NCBI GenBank assembly: GCA_039105265.1
Contig: JAPFFF010000017.1
Span: 496,001-560,000, forward strand
Reading direction: 5' to 3'
Length of the DNA: 64,000 bases
DNA from: Tritrichomonas musculus
Taxonomy: Eukaryota; Parabasalia; Tritrichomonadida; Tritrichomonadidae
Shown here piece by piece: positions 9,984 to 18,133 of this stretch. Within the stretch, counting starts at the first letter, position 1; the number at the start of each line of letters is the position of its first letter. The notes under the pieces are model-generated. The model saw only the letters and a program-made list of their open reading frames with translations. It searched no databases and had not been told where the DNA came from. Position numbers and translations under genes: made by a program.

Positions 9984-10472
9984 CTGCTTTTAGAGAATAG
10001 GTTTAAAAATTAAAAAAAAATTATTTATTATTGAATGAATATACGTTACGTTATATTCATTATTTATTTGGATAAAAATAACGATTTTTTTTTTAAAAAA
10101 TTATTGGAAATAATGAATTTGCTTTAAACTAAAATATATTCATTATTCCTCACCATTCAAGAAGACTAAATTTGTTCAAATCAATAAAAATAATGAAAAT
10201 CAATAGATTTGATATCAAATCTTAGCATAACCATATTCATTCATTTTAAAAGCAATAAATAATAAGCCGATATTCTCAAAATTTATGCATTATCTTCACC
10301 TAGTATGAAATGGAAAAGAAAAATATTTTTCAAAATCGAAAAAAATTTAAAAAAATTAAAACCGTAAAAATTTGAATAAAATTGAAAAAAGATTTAATTC
10401 TTTCAGAAATATTACCGTTTATTAAATATAACTCATTAGTTAAAATACCGTTTAGGAATTTTAAAATTTTTT
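9984..10472. other. Divergent promoter region
   Basis: A 489-nt AT-rich spacer shared by IQUB (leftward) and the RRM gene (rightward). It contains a 10-bp palindrome (10034-10043 with 10052-10061) around CGTTACGT, three ATATTCATT words, and two TACCGTTTA words at 10413-10421 and 10446-10454, the latter 19 nt before the RRM start. These are candidate Myb-type or initiator elements. No coding frame is apparent. Confidence 0.5.
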
Positions 10473-11444
10473 ATGGAAAAAGTCTCGACAATATACATAA
10501 ATAATCTTCCACCAGATACGACTCAAGAAGAATTAACTGAAAAATTCAATGAATTTGGTGCTGTTAAGGCCGTTCGTCTTCTTCGGGCAAATAATGGCGA
10601 ATGCCGTGGATACGCTTTTCTCGATTACGATACAGAAGCAGAAGCAGTCAGAGCAATTAATGAAGGCAACGATTCGAAATTTCATGGATGTAAAATAAAA
10701 GTTGAACGCTCAAGACACCAGCTTGGTGATCCGCCTCGACCCAAACGCCATTTAAGAGATAGACCTTCACCTGGTGGAGGAATTACTGGCAGCTCATCTG
10801 CATCTTATATTAGACGCCGAGATGATTCTCCTTTAATGCAATCTTCTCCACCAAGAGGTCGAAATATTATTTATGGACAGAGTTATACAGACAATTCGCC
10901 ACCACGTCCTCAACAATACAGATCAGAAGCTTTTATTCACAAAGTTCCAATAAATGGATATTCGAGTATTGGTCAGTACCCTCCACCTTACAGATATCGA
11001 GATGATAGCCCTCCACCACGTTATAGAGGTGAGAGAGATTATCCTTATGAACCACGCAGATATTTAGATCGAGATTATGAATTGGAAAGAGATTACTCTT
11101 ACAGAGATCGAGAAAGACGGAATCCACGTGAAAGAATTATTTACCGAGATTCATCTCCTCAACAACCTTCTGCGATTAGAAGAATCAGAGACGACTATTA
11201 CGAAACACAATTACAACCTCAACGAAGAAGTGCAAATTACAGAGAACGAATTGAAGATTCTCCGCCAGTAAAAAGAAGAATAATCAAAGAAGACTCTCCA
11301 GTTCCACCACCCAGAAGAATATACGATGACGACTCGCCTCTTCCTCGAAGAAGAATAATTGAAGACGATGATTCGCCACTCCCACCACCTCCTCGTAGAA
11401 TAATTGACGATGATTCGCCTCCCCCTAGGAACGATTCCCCATAA
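10473..11444 (+). CDS. SR-like RNA-binding protein: N-terminal RRM plus R/D-S-P-rich tail
   Basis: This 323-residue protein opens with one canonical RRM at about 4-79, with RNP2 (IYINNL) and RNP1 (RGYAFLDY). The rest is a low-complexity tail rich in arginine, aspartate, tyrosine and repeated DDSPPP/DSP units. SP dipeptides within R-rich sequence are typical phosphorylation sites of SR-like splicing and mRNA-processing factors, so a nuclear mRNA role is likely. The tail repeats (RRIIEDDDSPLPPP-type) are imperfect and confined to the last 60 residues. The exact orthologue cannot be named. The stop is followed by A, giving TAAA. Confidence 0.88.
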   Translation: MEKVSTIYINNLPPDTTQEELTEKFNEFGAVKAVRLLRANNGECRGYAFLDYDTEAEAVRAINEGNDSKFHGCKIKVERSRHQLGDPPRPKRHLRDRPSPGGGITGSSSASYIRRRDDSPLMQSSPPRGRNIIYGQSYTDNSPPRPQQYRSEAFIHKVPINGYSSIGQYPPPYRYRDDSPPPRYRGERDYPYEPRRYLDRDYELERDYSYRDRERRNPRERIIYRDSSPQQPSAIRRIRDDYYETQLQPQRRSANYRERIEDSPPVKRRIIKEDSPVPPPRRIYDDDSPLPRRRIIEDDDSPLPPPPRRIIDDDSPPPRNDSP

Positions 11445-11922
11445 ATATCAAAACAATGACTATTTCAAAAGCCTATTATTCAAATGAATTCAACTGCTGA
11501 AATTCTATAGGGATGCTAGTTCTATTTTCTGTAATACTATTTTTTATCTGTAATATTTTTTATTTGACAACAGAAAGAATTTTTATTTGTTTAAATTTTA
11601 TTATGGAATATTTCATTACCATTTATTTCTTTATCTCATTTTTATTTTTTGATTCATCTAATGAATTGAAAGAGATATTTTTGTTTTCTTTTTTTTATAA
11701 AAGTGACATTGATTTATGAAAAAGTTTCATTTTCTTTTAATTCATTTAATTTTTTTTTATCGTATATCTTTGCAATCAAATAAAGCAGATATACGATTTT
11801 GTAAAATTAGAGAAATAATAATTATATCCAAAATATAGGTTTATTTTTCAATTATTTCTTCAAAGAGAAATGATTGAAAAAATTTTCACTCAAAAATTTC
11901 ACAAAGTTCAATTTTATAATAT
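11445..11922. other. AT-rich intergenic spacer
   Basis: A T-rich 3' flank of the RRM gene and the 5' flank of the Rab gene. A short hydrophobic frame at 11513-11719 is explained by T-rich composition and is not called. Nothing else is seen. Confidence 0.5.
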
Positions 11923-12531
11923 ATGTTAAGTACTTATAAAGTTGTTGTTGTTGGCGCTTCAGGAGTAGGTAAAACTGCCATCGTACAACGTCTTGTTGAT
12001 GGAAGCTTCACTGATGAAGGACAGCCCACAATTGGTGTCGAATTTAAATGTTATACCACTCGAGTTGGTGATGACAAAGTCAAACTTAATATTTGGGATA
12101 CTGCAGGACAAGAAAAGTTTCGGTCAGTTTCAAAAGCTTATTTTAGAAATGCAGTTGGAGCAATTTTAGTATACGCGCTAAACGATCGCAATTCATTTGA
12201 CGAATTAGGAAGATGGCTTAATGATCTACAATCACTTTCGACACCAAATTGTGTTATTCTCGCCGTTGGCAATAAGTTAGATCTTGAAGAAGAAAGAGTA
12301 ATTCCTTCATCAGAGGCAGAAGCATTTGCTGAACGTCATGGTCTTGAATATTTCGAAATGTCAGCTCTTGATGCTAGAAATGTTGAAGGAACTTTTGCAG
12401 AACTAACAAAGAAAATTCATGAAAAAGTTAAAAAGGGTGAAATCAAAGGTAACTTTCAATTAAATAGTCCACCAATAGTAGTGTCAGCAGAAAATAGAGG
12501 AGTTAACAATAATTCTTCTGGATGTTGCTGA
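11923..12531 (+). CDS. Rab family small GTPase
   Basis: This complete 202-residue GTPase has a P-loop GASGVGKT (11-18), switch I threonine T36 in QPTIGVEF, switch II WDTAGQEKF (58-66) with catalytic Q63, NKLD (117-120) for guanine specificity, and SAL (147-149) in place of the usual SAK. The C-terminus ends in CC (201-202), the double geranylgeranylation site. Rab proteins direct vesicle tethering and fusion. Switch and interswitch residues resemble the Rab2/Rab4/Rab14/Rab11 group, but the divergence does not allow a safe subfamily call. Trichomonads have greatly expanded Rab sets. Confidence 0.95.
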   Translation: MLSTYKVVVVGASGVGKTAIVQRLVDGSFTDEGQPTIGVEFKCYTTRVGDDKVKLNIWDTAGQEKFRSVSKAYFRNAVGAILVYALNDRNSFDELGRWLNDLQSLSTPNCVILAVGNKLDLEEERVIPSSEAEAFAERHGLEYFEMSALDARNVEGTFAELTKKIHEKVKKGEIKGNFQLNSPPIVVSAENRGVNNNSSGCC

Positions 12532-12864
12532 TATGCCATCATTTGATTATTTCTTTTTTTTTTGAATTATGTTCATTTATTATATTCCTATATAATTATT
12601 TCATAAATGAATTTAGGTACTAATTTTTTTGGCTTTTATTACTAATTATTTATTTTATTTATTTACGGGTATTCTTTTTTTTATTTATTTATCAGAAATT
12701 ATATTCAATTGCTACAATTTGTAGCTTGAATAAATGAATTACTGCATTATAAAACTTCAATCAATGAAGTTCAATGAAATGTTGATATTATAAATTGAAA
12801 AGTTAATTTTTTGTAGTTCTTATTTGTTAACCAAAAATATTGAAAATAAGTACGTTTATTAAAC
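12532..12864. other. AT-rich intergenic spacer
   Basis: The 3' flank of the Rab gene and 5' flank of the PAP2 gene, dominated by T and A runs. No RNA gene or coding frame is seen. Confidence 0.5.
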
Positions 12865-13650
12865 ATGAGTATTTCCCAAATGAAATTTAGTGAAAATTGT
12901 GCTATTGTTGTAGAAAATTTCACAAATTCTCTTAAAAAAGGTTGGATTGAATTGATAGCAACTATTTGTCTATTTATTTTAACAGGCATAATTTCAATAA
13001 CTATATATCCAAAAATGAGAGCAACATCTTATGATAATCTAAATGAACGATACACATACAGTGGAGAAACAATAGGGAGTGTGCAAGTTGGCTTTTTCAT
13101 TATTGTTATTCCTTTTGTTACAGTTGGTGCAATATCATTAGTATTACCAAAAAAAATCGATTTATGGTATGCATATTTAAGTTTAATACAAACACTAGCT
13201 CTTACTCTTCTTATTACAGAAGCCTTGAAAGTGACAGTAGCAAGACCAAGACCAAACTATTTCAGCTATTGTGGCTATAACGTTACAACAGAAAAATGCA
13301 ATGGCAAGCAGAAACATCAAAGAGATGCGCGACTTTCTTTTCCAAGCGGACATTCTTCAAACTCTTTTTCATCAGGAACTTGGCTCACGCTATTTCTATC
13401 ATTTATTTTTCCTCAAGAACAAATATGGTGGATATTAATTAAATTCATTCCAATTGCTATTGCAACTTTTGTCTCAGCAACACGAATAATCGATTATATG
13501 CATCACGTTTCTGATGTTGTTGGAGGCGCAATGATTGGTGTTGGAATAGCATTAATGATATTTAGCGCTCAAAGTTCAAGAATTTTTATTTGTGAAAATT
13601 CTCAAGAAGATGAACCACTTCTTGTGACTACTGATTCAGTTGTAATATAA
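12865..13650 (+). CDS. PAP2-family lipid phosphate phosphatase
   Basis: This 261-residue protein has about six membrane segments and all three PAP2 signature motifs: K122-x6-R129-P130 (KVTVARPRP), PSGH at 160-163, and the C3 motif with R207, H213 and D217 (TRIIDYMHHVSD, with T in place of the usual S before R). The histidines form the phosphohistidine intermediate and general acid. Family members dephosphorylate phosphatidate, lysophosphatidate or related lipids at the ER or plasma membrane without needing Mg2+. A tyrosine-containing CGYNVTTEKC loop between C1 and C2 has two cysteines and faces the lumen or outside. Confidence 0.92.
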   Translation: MSISQMKFSENCAIVVENFTNSLKKGWIELIATICLFILTGIISITIYPKMRATSYDNLNERYTYSGETIGSVQVGFFIIVIPFVTVGAISLVLPKKIDLWYAYLSLIQTLALTLLITEALKVTVARPRPNYFSYCGYNVTTEKCNGKQKHQRDARLSFPSGHSSNSFSSGTWLTLFLSFIFPQEQIWWILIKFIPIAIATFVSATRIIDYMHHVSDVVGGAMIGVGIALMIFSAQSSRIFICENSQEDEPLLVTTDSVVI

Positions 13651-13771
13651 TTTTGTTTAGATCTAAAATGGCTTTTTTTATTATAAAGTACAACTTGTGA
13701 ATAATACCATTAGATAGTAAAAAGCAATTTATATGATAAAATTATTACACTAAAATGTAAATTTTAATTAG

Positions 13772-14308
13772 TCATGGCCGAAATTGTGTTGAATCTAAGT
13801 TTTTGTGAGAAGGAAGTACAGAATTAAGCATATAAAATTCTTGTTGTTCTTGAATAGGAATAATATTAGGACTATTAGTAACCATATGTTTATCGCCATC
13901 AGCCTCAATTAAAAAATATACTTGCTGATTGTATTTTGTTACTTCTTTAATTACGTATTTTTGTTTTTTAAGCATTTTAGAAACAACATCATCGCAATCA
14001 ATTGAATCAAAATAATTTTTTAATTTTTTTTTTTTTTTTTCTTCACATTTAGTAAAAAGGCATTCATGATTTGTATTATCTATAAAACTTATATCTGATG
14101 TGTCAATATTAAAAGAATGATCAATAAATTCGAAATTATCATTATAAAATGCATTGAAAGGATCATTAATCAAATCGAAACCATTCTCATCAATTTCAAA
14201 TTTTGGAGATACTGGATCAACTTCTTTGTCAGATTCAGAATCAAGATTTGAATATGAATTATCAGACATAAAAAAATTTACAAATTGATATGATATATGG
14301 CCGCACAT
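13772..14308 (-). CDS. Small acidic protein of unknown function
   Basis: The frame encodes 178 residues from an ATG at 14308. A second in-frame ATG at 14269 gives MSDNSYSNLDSESDKEVDP, a more natural start (165 residues), because the 13 extra residues look like translated leader. The N-terminal half is acidic, rich in D, E, N and S, with repeated short FD/FI words. A run of five lysines encoded by an A-rich tract separates it from a more ordered C-terminal part (VVSKMLKKQKYVIKEVT; YFLIEADGDKHMVTNSP). No family is recognised. It sits tail-to-tail with the PAP2 gene and downstream of the phosphatase gene on the same strand. Confidence 0.6.
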   Translation of the reverse strand: MCGHISYQFVNFFMSDNSYSNLDSESDKEVDPVSPKFEIDENGFDLINDPFNAFYNDNFEFIDHSFNIDTSDISFIDNTNHECLFTKCEEKKKKKLKNYFDSIDCDDVVSKMLKKQKYVIKEVTKYNQQVYFLIEADGDKHMVTNSPNIIPIQEQQEFYMLNSVLPSHKNLDSTQFRP

Positions 14309-14452
14309 GATACAAAGTAATTTTTGTTTTGTATATTTATATAAATGAATATATGCTTACAAAAAATGATACAAGATAAAATTCGACAGAAAAATCTATT
14401 TAATATTAGTTTATGGTTTAATAACATAAGAACATTTTTATTGGATAATTTA

Positions 14453-15403
14453 CTATTCATTTGCTTGATTATTAATACTATATTCTTTTTCCCAGAAAAC
14501 AGGTTCTAAGACAGAAAATATGCAGTATAAATTTTCATCAACTTTTAGCATTGCCCCATTATTTTTTGACTCATAACAATAATTAGGCGCTGAAAAAATA
14601 GTGACAAGACTCTGTTTTGGTAAAAAAGGGAATTCATAGCCCGTTTTTACACATTGATGAGCTCGGCAAATCAAGTCGAAATTATTTTTGGTAAGAAATT
14701 TATCTACAGCAGCTTGCGAATAAACACATGATGTCCCTCTTTCATTTGGCTCAAAATCTTTTGCATTTTGATTTGGGTTTGGGTCGCTCCATAAAAGGTC
14801 ACATAGCATTCCATCTGGAGGTATCTGAACTGGCCTCTGAATTTTCCTAATGTCATCAAGAGATTTTAAATGCTTTGATATACCGCCATGAATACAGAAT
14901 ATTTTATCATCAATAATTGCAGCTATCGGCATACAATCAAATGTTCCATTAAAAGTAGTCCAAACATTTTTTGAGTAATTATTTTTGGCAATTTCATCCG
15001 CAAATCCATAAGTTTTATTAATAAGCGAGCTTTCATGATTTCCTCTGAGAATAAAGAAATTGTTAGGGTATTTGATTTTGTATGCAAAAAGCAAGCAAAT
15101 TGTTTCAATACTATTAATACCTCTATCGACATAATCACCTAAGAACAAATAATTGGTTAAGGGTGGATATTGCCCAAATTCAAAAATACGAAGCAAATCA
15201 TGATATTGTCCATGTAAATCACCACATATCGTTAGTGGTGCACGAAGTTCGAGAAGGACAGGCTGCTCGAGAAATATTTTTCTCGTTGAGCCGCATAAAA
15301 AGAAAATTTCTCTTTGAGTTAATCCAGCGTTTGAACCATATGGCTTCTCTTTTAGTGTTAGAAGTTTATGCAATATTGTGTCGAGAATTTCTTCTTTATC
15401 CAT
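14453..15403 (-). CDS. PPP-family serine/threonine phosphatase, PP1-like
   Basis: This 316-residue protein is a full-length PPP catalytic subunit. It has the metal-binding motifs GDLHGQ (61-66), GDYVDRG (89-95) and RGNHE (120-124), then HGG (172-174), and the PP1-style LLCDLLWSDPN-type segment (here MLCDLLWSDPNPN). It ends soon after the SAPNYC loop with no regulatory extension. Overall length and the WSDP and SAPNYC regions are closest to PP1 rather than PP2A or PP2B. The enzyme removes phosphate from Ser/Thr with a two-metal centre, and specificity would come from unknown partner subunits. Confidence 0.94.
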   Translation of the reverse strand: MDKEEILDTILHKLLTLKEKPYGSNAGLTQREIFFLCGSTRKIFLEQPVLLELRAPLTICGDLHGQYHDLLRIFEFGQYPPLTNYLFLGDYVDRGINSIETICLLFAYKIKYPNNFFILRGNHESSLINKTYGFADEIAKNNYSKNVWTTFNGTFDCMPIAAIIDDKIFCIHGGISKHLKSLDDIRKIQRPVQIPPDGMLCDLLWSDPNPNQNAKDFEPNERGTSCVYSQAAVDKFLTKNNFDLICRAHQCVKTGYEFPFLPKQSLVTIFSAPNYCYESKNNGAMLKVDENLYCIFSVLEPVFWEKEYSINNQANE

Positions 15404-16331
15404 TTTTAACTTTTATAGAAAAATTGACCAAATAATTAAAGAATTTTTTCAAGAAGTAATAATTTTTTTATTTTTAGGTGATTTATTATCGTTTTGTACA
15501 ACAAATAAGACAAAATAAATAAATTTAAAGCTTTTTAATGGGAAATGTGATGTAATATGACAATTTCAATAATGATAGCTATACCTTTTGGCCTAAACAG
15601 TAATAGACAATAGCAGTTTTCAAGAATGTAATTTAAATAGAATCATTTCCTACCAAAGTTGTATTTATTTGGTCGAATTTTAGTTTTATGATAATTTATG
15701 TTAAAAATATAGTGATTTTCACTAGATATAGATGTAATATTAATAAATAACATATTCAAAAATTAAAATAAAAAATCTTTGCATATCACAAATTTTATAA
15801 CCAATTCTTATCCCCAGCGGCTGGGTGTCGCTCAACTCCGGCTATATGGAATTTGGCATTGAAAAAAATAATGTAAAAACAAATCTGATTATCAGATTCT
15901 GATAGATAATTTGTTTTTTCAATTAATTGATTAAGATTATTTTTTTCTTTTGAAAAAATTTCACTTTTTGAAGGTATCAAACAATTTTCTTTCAATTAAA
16001 AATATAATTACCATGATTATATAAATCATTTAGTAACGATGTATGGTTAAAATCTCAAAAGATAATATTGAATATATTTCTATTCAAATAGAATTTCAAT
16101 TAAACCTTTTCTGTATATATAAATTTTTCAAAGCATATTTGATATGTAATTTTGAAAAGTTAAAAAACTGAAAATATTTTTAAATTTTTCATCAAATATA
16201 CAATTGCAATTGTATACTTGACCTGGAATTTACTTACCATCTTCCAATTGAAAAAGTTTCCATAAATGGCTAAAACGTTATTTGTTAACAAAAAGTTTGA
16301 AGATAATATTATTTAATTATTCTACATCTGG
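15404..16331. other. 928-nt spacer with a small G+C-rich folded islet
   Basis: This region is mostly AT-rich. One islet at about 15801-15856 stands out: a 6-bp stem AGCGGC/GTCGCT (15816-15821 with 15827-15832) around TGGGT, enclosed by CCAATTC/GAATTTGG. A 66-codon leftward frame (15795-15995) overlaps it but has no recognisable domain and is not called. CCTTTTGGC near 15585-15595 recalls U2 snRNA, but the branch-recognition word is absent. I cannot assign an RNA family. Confidence 0.4.
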
Positions 16332-17945
16332 ATGGGAAATAACCAAAGCTCTAGCAATTATAAATCAGCAGATTTTACTCCTGAACAATTAGATAAATTA
16401 AGAATAGAGTTTGACAATTACGATGAAAACGGAAATCATCTTCTTGAATTGCAAGAACTTGAAGCATTTTTAAATGATCATATGCCTGATCTTGTTAGAT
16501 TTTCAAGAGTCATTATGAGTCTTTTCGGAACAGGAAAGAAAGGTACAATTACATTTGACATGTTTTTAGTGTTTTATAATTCTTTACAAACCATCGGAGT
16601 TAATGAAAGTGATCCTTCTTCACTCCCAATGCTTATCTTTTCAAAACTTGACTCTGACAATAATTATTATATATCTTATAAAGAAATAGAATTCCTTTAC
16701 AATCTTATTCAGCCTAAGAAGAGCAAAAAGAAATTTACAAAAAAAGATGCCAAAAAGTTAATACATGAGCAAAATCCAGCACGTGAAGATTGGGGATTAT
16801 CAAGAGATGAATTTATTAAATTATTTGATTCTTTCCTATCACAGCCTCCTGAAGAAAATGAGTCTAGCTCAACTTCAATTTCTCAAATAATAGCGGTTGG
16901 CTTTAATAAACAACATCAAATTGGGGAAAACCCAAAACCTTCTCAGCCAGTAAAATTAGATATAGTAGGCTCAAATTATCGTAGCATATCTGCTGGTGAG
17001 TCTCACAGTGTTATTATTACTGAAGACAGTATAGTTTATGGAATGGGATCAAATAAACAATTTCAGCTAGGCGGAGACAAAGACGAATATTCAGTTCCAA
17101 CGCCTCTTATGATATATCATAAAAGATTGGTCTGGGCATCCTGTGGTGAATCTTTTACTGTTTATTTAACTGAAGATGGAGAAATTGTTTTTTGCGGCTC
17201 AGCTTGTAGGATTATCAATAAAGCATTCCCCAAGCCATATGTAATTGAACCAGAATCAAAAAATCGCTTTGTTTATGTTTCAGCTTGTTCCTCAAGATTT
17301 TGTGCAATCGACTCATCTGGAACTATTTTCATATATAGTTCGGATCCACGTCAAAGGCCATTAAGAAACTGTTTGCCAATTCCTGCTTATGATGTTGCAT
17401 GTGGATACTCAAATATATCTGGTAAGTTTTACGCGATAGCTGTTACGGTTTCTGGACAAGCCTTCGGCTTTGAAGGCTTAAATAATGATCTACATCATTT
17501 CGCCCCTATTCAACAACTTTCAGGTATTCAAGTTAAGAGAGTTTTTGGTCATTCAAAACACTTAGCTATTTTAACAGATAATGGTCAAGTATGGACATAT
17601 GGTAATGGCAATTGTGGTCAATGCGGAAATGGATCAAATGAAGGAAATGGATCATTTAAACCAATTAAATGTAATCAAAATTTAGTTTTTACAGATGCAG
17701 CACTTGGAGAAAACCATTCAATATTTATCACAAAAGATGGTGAAGCTTTTTCATGTGGTGATAATAAACATTTCCAATTGTGTCTTGGAATGACTAAAAA
17801 GCCAACTCTTGAACCTACTCCTTCTAATTTGGTTCTTGGAAAAGCAATGAATGCTGCATGCGGTTCTTATCATACAATTATTTTACTTGACTCTCAAAGG
17901 ATTCTGCATCCTGGAATGGCAGCTTTTGGAATCAACCAGATCTAA
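16332..17945 (+). CDS. EF-hand plus RCC1-repeat protein with N-myristoylation signal
   Basis: This 537-residue protein begins MGNNQSSS, which fits an N-myristoylation site (G2, S6). Two EF-hand loops follow at 31-42 (D31, N33, N35, E42) and 107-118 (D107, D109, N111, E118), with an intervening helix pair like the calcineurin B/recoverin layout. From about 185 to the end, RCC1-type blades appear (AVGFNKQHQIGE; YGMGSNKQFQLGG; YGNGNCGQCGNG; SCGDNKHFQL), enough for a beta-propeller. The EF-hands suggest Ca2+ control of a membrane-attached RCC1 propeller, but exchange-factor activity is not shown. Stop context TAAA. Confidence 0.88.
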   Translation: MGNNQSSSNYKSADFTPEQLDKLRIEFDNYDENGNHLLELQELEAFLNDHMPDLVRFSRVIMSLFGTGKKGTITFDMFLVFYNSLQTIGVNESDPSSLPMLIFSKLDSDNNYYISYKEIEFLYNLIQPKKSKKKFTKKDAKKLIHEQNPAREDWGLSRDEFIKLFDSFLSQPPEENESSSTSISQIIAVGFNKQHQIGENPKPSQPVKLDIVGSNYRSISAGESHSVIITEDSIVYGMGSNKQFQLGGDKDEYSVPTPLMIYHKRLVWASCGESFTVYLTEDGEIVFCGSACRIINKAFPKPYVIEPESKNRFVYVSACSSRFCAIDSSGTIFIYSSDPRQRPLRNCLPIPAYDVACGYSNISGKFYAIAVTVSGQAFGFEGLNNDLHHFAPIQQLSGIQVKRVFGHSKHLAILTDNGQVWTYGNGNCGQCGNGSNEGNGSFKPIKCNQNLVFTDAALGENHSIFITKDGEAFSCGDNKHFQLCLGMTKKPTLEPTPSNLVLGKAMNAACGSYHTIILLDSQRILHPGMAAFGINQI

Positions 17946-18133
17946 ATTATTTAACTATTGCCAGCCTAAGACTATAATTAAACCATTTATATTGTAATAC
18001 AAATCTTGCAATGCTTTACTCTTTTTAAAAATTTTGTTGATTTAATATGATTTTTTTGCTGACCTTTTTTTTTTGAAGCTAATTTATTTTTGAATTGATT
18101 CAAAAATTTCGAAATTCAATCTTTTTCATTTTG

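Noticed and set aside
11513-11719. 68-codon hydrophobic frame downstream of the RRM gene
   Set aside because: T-rich 3' flank gives phenylalanine/isoleucine codons by composition; no supporting signal.
15575-15620. U2 snRNA-like word CCTTTTGGC
   Set aside because: The branch-point recognition sequence and downstream stem-loops of U2 are absent.
15795-15995. 66-codon leftward frame in the spacer after the phosphatase gene
   Set aside because: No domain and AT-rich codons except over the G+C islet; better explained as chance overlap with the islet.
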